Source: Granulosicoccaceae bacterium
GTDB lineage: Bacteria; Pseudomonadota; Gammaproteobacteria; DAOVJZ01
Assembly (NCBI GenBank): GCA_030632035.1
Contig: DAOVJZ010000035.1
Coordinates: 1-10,294, forward strand
DNA length: 10,294 bases
Direction: 5' to 3'
Shown: positions 6,763 to 10,294 of the stretch, piece after piece
Position numbering within the stretch: position 1 is the stretch's first letter
Layout of the letters: each line of letters opens with the position of its first letter
The notes under the pieces: generated by a model
What the model was told of the DNA's origin: nothing
The model's input: only the letters and a program-made list of their open reading frames with translations
The model's database searches: none
Translations under genes and position numbers: made by a program

Positions 6763-7830
6763 ATGGATATGTTTCAACGACACATATATTTTTCATCATT
6801 TATAAAAGCAGTGCGCGTGAAAAGTTCTTTCTCCGTTGCTCTTGTCTTAATGGCATTACTGTTTAGTTTAGGACAAGCAAATGCTGATATTTCTGATCGT
6901 AAAGACGTCAAGGCTTTCATTAATGAGATGAATAAACGTCACCAGTTCGATAAAAATGAACTCTCAAAATATTTCCAGCAAGCAACGATAAATAAAAAAA
7001 TAATTAAAGCTATGCGTAATCAGGCTGAATTTGTCTGGTCATGGGATAAATATCGTAAACACATGATTTCACGAAAACGAATAAATGATGGTGTTCGTTT
7101 TATGCGAAATAATAAAAAAATTCTCGAAGCTGCCTACAATAAATACGGTGTATCTCCATACGTAATTGTTGCCATTATGGGCATAGAAACTTCCTATGGT
7201 AGAAACCAAGGAGGGCATAAAGTGTTTGAGGCATTATCAACTCTCGCATTTGAATATCCAAAAGAACGAAATAACTATAAAAAACGTACTATTTTTTTCA
7301 AAAAACAACTGGAACATTTCCTGTTATTGTCACGAGAAGAAAATACCAACCCACTTGGTCTAATTGGTTCATCGGCAGGAGCACTTGGCCAACCTCAATT
7401 TATGCCTGATAGTTATCGTGACTATGCTGTGGATTTTGATCATGACGGAAAACGTGATATCTGGAAAAATAATGCTGACACAATAGGTAGTATTGCTAAC
7501 TTCCTGTCAAAAAAAGGGAAATGGAAAAAAGACAATCCTATTGCGACACCTGCATATAATATCAAAAATAAAACGACTGATTTATACTCAAGAAAAAATA
7601 GACAATGGCACTCTCAATCCCAGTTAGAGAGCAAAGGTATAAAGACTGATTACAAAATTAATAATGAACAAATAAAAGTAACATTACATGAATTAAAAGT
7701 CGGGTACAGAAATGAGTACTGGGCTGCTTTCAATAACTTTCACTCCATCATGAGCTACAATCCCAGAGTGTTTTATGCCATGTCTGTATTCATGCTGAGC
7801 CAAAAAATAAAGGCTGAGATAGAGGGCTAA
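6763..7830 (+). CDS. mltB: MltB-type lytic murein transglycosylase (GH103)
   Basis: The enzyme cleaves the MurNAc-GlcNAc bond to give 1,6-anhydroMurNAc ends. From 6763 the product is 355 residues. The segment GIETSYGRNQGG holds the catalytic E142 (E162 in E. coli Slt35), followed by GSSAGALGQPQFMPDSYRDY and the Ca-loop-like sequence DFDHDGKRDIW (224-234). The C-terminus has the usual YNPRVFYAMSVFMLS motif. There is a signal sequence with a long basic N-region and likely cleavage at ANA|D (41/42). No lipobox is seen, so the protein is probably soluble periplasmic, unlike E. coli MltB. A GTG at 6817 would give a shorter, more classical signal peptide. The gene is lysine- and asparagine-rich and clearly more A+T-rich than its neighbours. 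Coupled to rodA. Confidence 0.94.
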   Translation: MDMFQRHIYFSSFIKAVRVKSSFSVALVLMALLFSLGQANADISDRKDVKAFINEMNKRHQFDKNELSKYFQQATINKKIIKAMRNQAEFVWSWDKYRKHMISRKRINDGVRFMRNNKKILEAAYNKYGVSPYVIVAIMGIETSYGRNQGGHKVFEALSTLAFEYPKERNNYKKRTIFFKKQLEHFLLLSREENTNPLGLIGSSAGALGQPQFMPDSYRDYAVDFDHDGKRDIWKNNADTIGSIANFLSKKGKWKKDNPIATPAYNIKNKTTDLYSRKNRQWHSQSQLESKGIKTDYKINNEQIKVTLHELKVGYRNEYWAAFNNFHSIMSYNPRVFYAMSVFMLSQKIKAEIEG

Positions 7831-7842
7831 GACACCTTCACG

Positions 7843-7859
7843 GCTATAAACAGCTATAA
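7843..7859 (+). repeat. Short direct repeat GCTATAA x2
   Basis: GCTATAA occurs at 7843-7849 and 7853-7859, starts 10 bases apart (one helical turn), just upstream of rlpA. The second copy forms part of the consensus -10 box TATAAT. It could be a binding site or simply a duplicated -10-like element. Confidence 0.35.
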
Positions 7860-7860
7860 T
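7855..7860 (+). promoter_or_regulatory. Candidate -10 box for rlpA (possible leaderless transcript)
   Basis: A perfect TATAAT lies in the 37-base gap between mltB and rlpA. Transcription beginning seven or eight bases after it would start at about 7867-7868, exactly on the rlpA ATG. No good -35 box at 16-18 bases and no extended -10 TG is present, and rlpA has no Shine-Dalgarno, which fits a leaderless mRNA but does not prove it. Confidence 0.35.
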
Positions 7861-7867
7861 CCTTTGC

Positions 7868-8671
7868 ATGCAAACCAAATATATATTTCTCGCCATAGTG
7901 TTTTCCCTGCTGGCCGGATGTTCGGGTGTATTTATATCTCAGGATAGTGCACCAAGAAATCCGCCTCGTGATCTGGCCTCCGTACCCAATGCAGTTCCAA
8001 AGGTGGAACCTGTTACAAAAGCAGGCAATCCCGGCAGCTATGTAATAAGGGGAAAACGCTACTACGTCAAAAAGAGCAGTAAGGATTTTGTACAACGCGG
8101 TGTTGCTTCCTGGTATGGCACAAAATTTCATGGCCGCAAAACATCCAATGGCGAACGCTATGACATGTATGCCATGACAGCGGCCCATAAGACCCTGCCT
8201 ATCCCTGCCTATGTTGAAGTCACTAATTTACATAATGGCAGAAAAATTATTGTTCGAGTGAATGACCGTGGCCCCTTTGAGTCAAATCGTATTATTGATC
8301 TGTCTTATACCGCCGCCCACAAACTGGGCATTCTGGGTAAAGGCACTGGATTGGTAGAAATCAGAACCATTGACCCACGTAGCCCGAAATCACACAAACC
8401 TGTTCAGGCCAAGGCACCCAATCTTTCCCCACGCGAAACCAGTCTGTACCTGCAGGTGGGTGCTTTCAGTGAACGCAACAACGCTGAAGACCTGCGCTCA
8501 TGGCTGGAGACCAGTCTCGAATCCAGCGTCAAAGTGGATTCTGTCAGTCAGAAAAAACAACCCTTATACCGGGTTAGAGTTGGCCCCATTGGAACCGTTG
8601 AAGAAATTGATCGGCTATCCAATCAACTTGCTTCACTGGGTATCAAGACTCCCCGTGTCATCATCGACTAA
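7868..8671 (+). CDS. rlpA: RlpA, septal-ring lipoprotein and lytic transglycosylase (DPBB + SPOR)
   Basis: RlpA is an outer-membrane lipoprotein; in Pseudomonas aeruginosa it cuts stem-peptide-free glycans at the septum. The 267-residue product has a lipoprotein signal with lipobox LLAGC (lipidated C18), a linker, and a double-psi beta-barrel at about residues 78-170 starting QRGVASWYGTKFHGRKTSNGE. A SPOR domain at about 192-267 starts SLYLQVGAFSERNNAEDL and binds denuded glycan. E96, H107 and D133 have the same relative spacing as the catalytic residues I recall for P. aeruginosa RlpA (E120, H131, D157), so enzymatic activity is expected. No Shine-Dalgarno precedes the ATG. It follows mltB by 37 bases and precedes dacA, the usual gammaproteobacterial order. 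Confidence 0.96.
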   Translation: MQTKYIFLAIVFSLLAGCSGVFISQDSAPRNPPRDLASVPNAVPKVEPVTKAGNPGSYVIRGKRYYVKKSSKDFVQRGVASWYGTKFHGRKTSNGERYDMYAMTAAHKTLPIPAYVEVTNLHNGRKIIVRVNDRGPFESNRIIDLSYTAAHKLGILGKGTGLVEIRTIDPRSPKSHKPVQAKAPNLSPRETSLYLQVGAFSERNNAEDLRSWLETSLESSVKVDSVSQKKQPLYRVRVGPIGTVEEIDRLSNQLASLGIKTPRVIID

Positions 8672-8700
8672 TTAAAAACATCCGACAAATCCTGCGATTA

Positions 8701-8729
8701 TCGACAGTCTGCTTTAAAGCAGGTATCCT
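8701..8729 (+). promoter_or_regulatory. Candidate sigma70 promoter of dacA
   Basis: TCGACA (8701-8706, five of six bases of the -35 consensus) is separated by exactly 17 bases from TATCCT (8724-8729, four of six of the -10 consensus). It lies in the 96-base rlpA-dacA gap and would give a leader of about 30 bases before the ATG at 8768. An overlapping alternative -10, TATACA, is at 8729-8734. Confidence 0.4.
8709..8722. repeat. Perfect 14-base palindrome between rlpA and dacA
   Basis: CTGCTTTAAAGCAG is its own reverse complement over all 14 bases. It lies wholly within the spacer of the candidate dacA promoter, an operator-like position. As RNA it could form only a five-pair stem with a four-base loop and no T-run follows, so it is a poor terminator. 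Confidence 0.55.
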
Positions 8730-8767
8730 ATACAGTATCTTTTAACTAATAAATTCCTGTGAGAACC

Positions 8768-9913
8768 ATGCCCAACTTGCTACGTATTCTGGTTGTTGTA
8801 TTCACTTTATTTTCAATTGCCGCACCCCAAAATGCTGTGGCACAATTTGTTCCACCTCCTCCCAAAATAAATGCCAAAGGCTGGCTGGCTATCGATTTTC
8901 AAAGTGGTTTTGTAATGGCTGAATCCAATGCCGGCAAACGCATGGAACCTGCCAGTCTGACAAAATTGATGACCGCCTGGGTTGTTTTTAATGAATTAAG
9001 AGCAGGAAATACCAAACTCCAGGATGAAGTCCTGATCAGTAAAAAGGCATGGCGTATGCCCGGTTCGCGTATGTTTGTTGAAGTTAACAAGCGTGTCTCT
9101 GTTAAAAAATTATTAAAAGGCATGATCATCCAGTCAGGTAATGATGCCAGTGTTGCCCTTGCTGAGCATGTGGCTGGTAGTGAAGATGCTTTTGCAAACC
9201 TGATGAATCACCATGCCCAAAAACTAGGGATGGCTAATACCAATTTTATGAATTCAACCGGTATGCCGGGGGAAAAACATATCACCACACCACGCGATAT
9301 GGTGACACTGTCAATAGCCCTGATTAAGGAGTTTCCTGAATACTACAAATGGTATTCAGAAAAGCAATATACCTATAACAAGATCACTCAATACAATCGT
9401 AATAAATTACTCTGGCGTAACAAATTTGTTGATGGCGTTAAAACAGGACATACTGAATCCGCCGGATTCAATCTTGTTACTTCTGCATTACAAAATGATA
9501 TGCGTATAGTGACTATCGTTATGGGAACCAAAAGTGAAGAAGCCCGCGCCAGAGAAAGCCAGAAATTATTGAGTTATGGCTATCGCTTTTACGAAACCCA
9601 TAAATTATATGAAGCAGGCACACCTATTGCAGAAACAAAGGTGTGGAAAGGCGATGCTGACAAGCTTCCGATGGGGATTAAAGAAGATTTATATGTCACT
9701 ATTGGGCGTGGTCAATATAAGAAACTAAATGCAGAAATTAATATTGATACACAAATCACTGCCCCGGTTCAAAAAAGCCAACAGTATGGCACGCTGGATA
9801 TTTCTATAGAAAACGAGCAGCTTACACAGGTTTCTCTGGTTGCACTGGAAAATATTGATAAAGGCAGTGCCTGGAAAAGAATGTATGACAGTGTCATGCT
9901 AATGATGCAATAG
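8768..9913 (+). CDS. dacA: D-alanyl-D-alanine carboxypeptidase, PBP5/6 family
   Basis: DacA trims the terminal D-Ala from peptidoglycan pentapeptides in the periplasm, limiting crosslinking. From the ATG at 8768 the product is 381 residues. It has a signal peptide probably cleaved at AVA|Q (25/26), a peptidase S11 domain with SLTK (S63, K66), SGN (123-125) and KTG (225-227), then the C-terminal beta domain seen in PBP5. It ends in a short amphipathic stretch (SAWKRMYDSVMLMMQ) that should anchor the enzyme to the inner membrane. A GTG at 8759 is in frame but has no Shine-Dalgarno; the ATG has a weak GAGA close upstream. It is separated from rlpA by 96 bases and is followed after 20 bases by the aminotransferase gene. 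Confidence 0.97.
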   Translation: MPNLLRILVVVFTLFSIAAPQNAVAQFVPPPPKINAKGWLAIDFQSGFVMAESNAGKRMEPASLTKLMTAWVVFNELRAGNTKLQDEVLISKKAWRMPGSRMFVEVNKRVSVKKLLKGMIIQSGNDASVALAEHVAGSEDAFANLMNHHAQKLGMANTNFMNSTGMPGEKHITTPRDMVTLSIALIKEFPEYYKWYSEKQYTYNKITQYNRNKLLWRNKFVDGVKTGHTESAGFNLVTSALQNDMRIVTIVMGTKSEEARARESQKLLSYGYRFYETHKLYEAGTPIAETKVWKGDADKLPMGIKEDLYVTIGRGQYKKLNAEINIDTQITAPVQKSQQYGTLDISIENEQLTQVSLVALENIDKGSAWKRMYDSVMLMMQ

Positions 9914-9933
9914 TAATTTACTACTACTTTTAC

Positions 9934-10294
9934 ATGGCTGAAAATTCTCAAATCGTTTATCTCAATGGTCAATTCCTGCCTCTGGAAGAGGCTCATGTCC
10001 CTGTGCTGGATCGTGGATTTATTTTTGGTGATGGCGTTTACGAAGTAATCCCGATTTATGGCGGCAATATCCTACGGCTGGAAGAACATTTAAACAGACT
10101 GGATCACAGTCTGGAAGGTATACGGCTTGTTAACCCTATGCTACGGGAACAATGGAAAGATATTTTTAATCAGTTAATTACAAAAAATGGTGGTGGTGAT
10201 TTATCCATTTATTTACAGATTACGCGCGGCGTGGCACCACGTGATCATGGTTTTCCAGAAAACCTGACACCCACCGTATTTGCAATGTGCAGTC
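9934..10294 (+). CDS. Class IV PLP-dependent aminotransferase, D-amino acid transaminase type (partial, 3' end outside window)
   Basis: The first 120 residues are present. The opening YLNGQFLPLEEAHVPVLDRG and FGDGVYEVIPIYGG segments are typical of fold-type IV aminotransferases. The stretch QITRGVAPRDHGFP carries the RxH pair that in D-amino acid aminotransferases (R98/H100 of the Bacillus enzyme) binds the substrate carboxylate, which argues for D-alanine:2-oxoglutarate type activity over branched-chain aminotransferase or aminodeoxychorismate lyase. The PLP-binding lysine lies beyond the right edge. The ATG at 9934 follows dacA by 20 bases with no visible Shine-Dalgarno. Adjacency to a D-Ala-releasing carboxypeptidase fits D-Ala metabolism (inference). 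Genes of this type next to dacA are common in gammaproteobacteria; substrate specificity is not proven. Confidence 0.88.
   Translation, partial: MAENSQIVYLNGQFLPLEEAHVPVLDRGFIFGDGVYEVIPIYGGNILRLEEHLNRLDHSLEGIRLVNPMLREQWKDIFNQLITKNGGGDLSIYLQITRGVAPRDHGFPENLTPTVFAMCS

Noticed and set aside
7509..7516. A7G run in mltB resembling a -1 frameshift slippery site.
   Set aside because: The zero frame continues through conserved MltB sequence to the end, no stimulatory structure is evident, and A-runs are frequent throughout this A+T-rich gene.
7844..8188. 114-residue antisense frame across the start of rlpA.
   Set aside because: It overlaps the lipoprotein signal and the barrel domain of a clear family member and shows no protein-family features of its own.
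8709..8722. Palindrome after rlpA as a rho-independent terminator.
   Set aside because: The stem would be only five pairs and A/T-containing, and no run of T follows.
1..10294. Search for CRISPR arrays, tRNA or rRNA genes, insertion sequences, phage or defence genes.
   Set aside because: No regularly spaced repeats, tRNA-like folds, transposase motifs or inverted-repeat ends were seen; nearly all sequence is accounted for by core wall and translation genes.

Overview
The window is an ordinary but compact and complete cell-wall elongation (elongasome) locus from a Gram-negative bacterium, most likely a gammaproteobacterium. The evidence is the close match of every protein to gammaproteobacterial families, the conserved order rodA-mltB-rlpA-dacA, and a Gram-negative outer-membrane lipoprotein (RlpA). 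Base composition is moderate to low in G+C and varies between genes. The genus cannot be fixed from the sequence.

Layout. Positions 1-1093, minus strand: the 5' part of gatA (running off the left edge) and complete gatC, which encode subunits of the tRNA-dependent amidotransferase GatCAB. Positions 1094-1211: a divergent intergenic region. Positions 1212-7830, plus strand: mreB, mreC, mreD, mrdA (PBP2), rodA and mltB. From mreC onward the genes are nearly gapless, with ATGA overlaps or overlapping stop/start codons. Positions 7868-8671: rlpA. Positions 8768-9913: dacA. From 9934 to the right edge: the 5' part of a class IV, D-amino-acid-type aminotransferase gene.

How the genes work together. 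MreB filaments and MreC/MreD organise the RodA glycosyltransferase and its partner transpeptidase PBP2 for lateral wall synthesis. MltB and RlpA are lytic transglycosylases that trim glycan strands. DacA (PBP5 class) removes terminal D-Ala from pentapeptides. The D-amino acid aminotransferase could interconvert D-Ala with alpha-keto acids, linking released D-Ala to central metabolism (inference). All catalytic motifs expected in the complete enzymes are present, and no frameshift or pseudogene was found.

No previously undescribed system was recognised. The points worth a second look lie in gene expression. mreC has no ATG, GTG or TTG start that preserves its conserved N-terminus and appears to start at ATT behind a good Shine-Dalgarno. 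Tiny ORFs end on the start codons of mreC and mrdA. rlpA may be transcribed as a leaderless mRNA. A perfect palindrome sits between the likely -35 and -10 boxes of dacA. mltB contains a stretch much richer in A+T than its neighbours.
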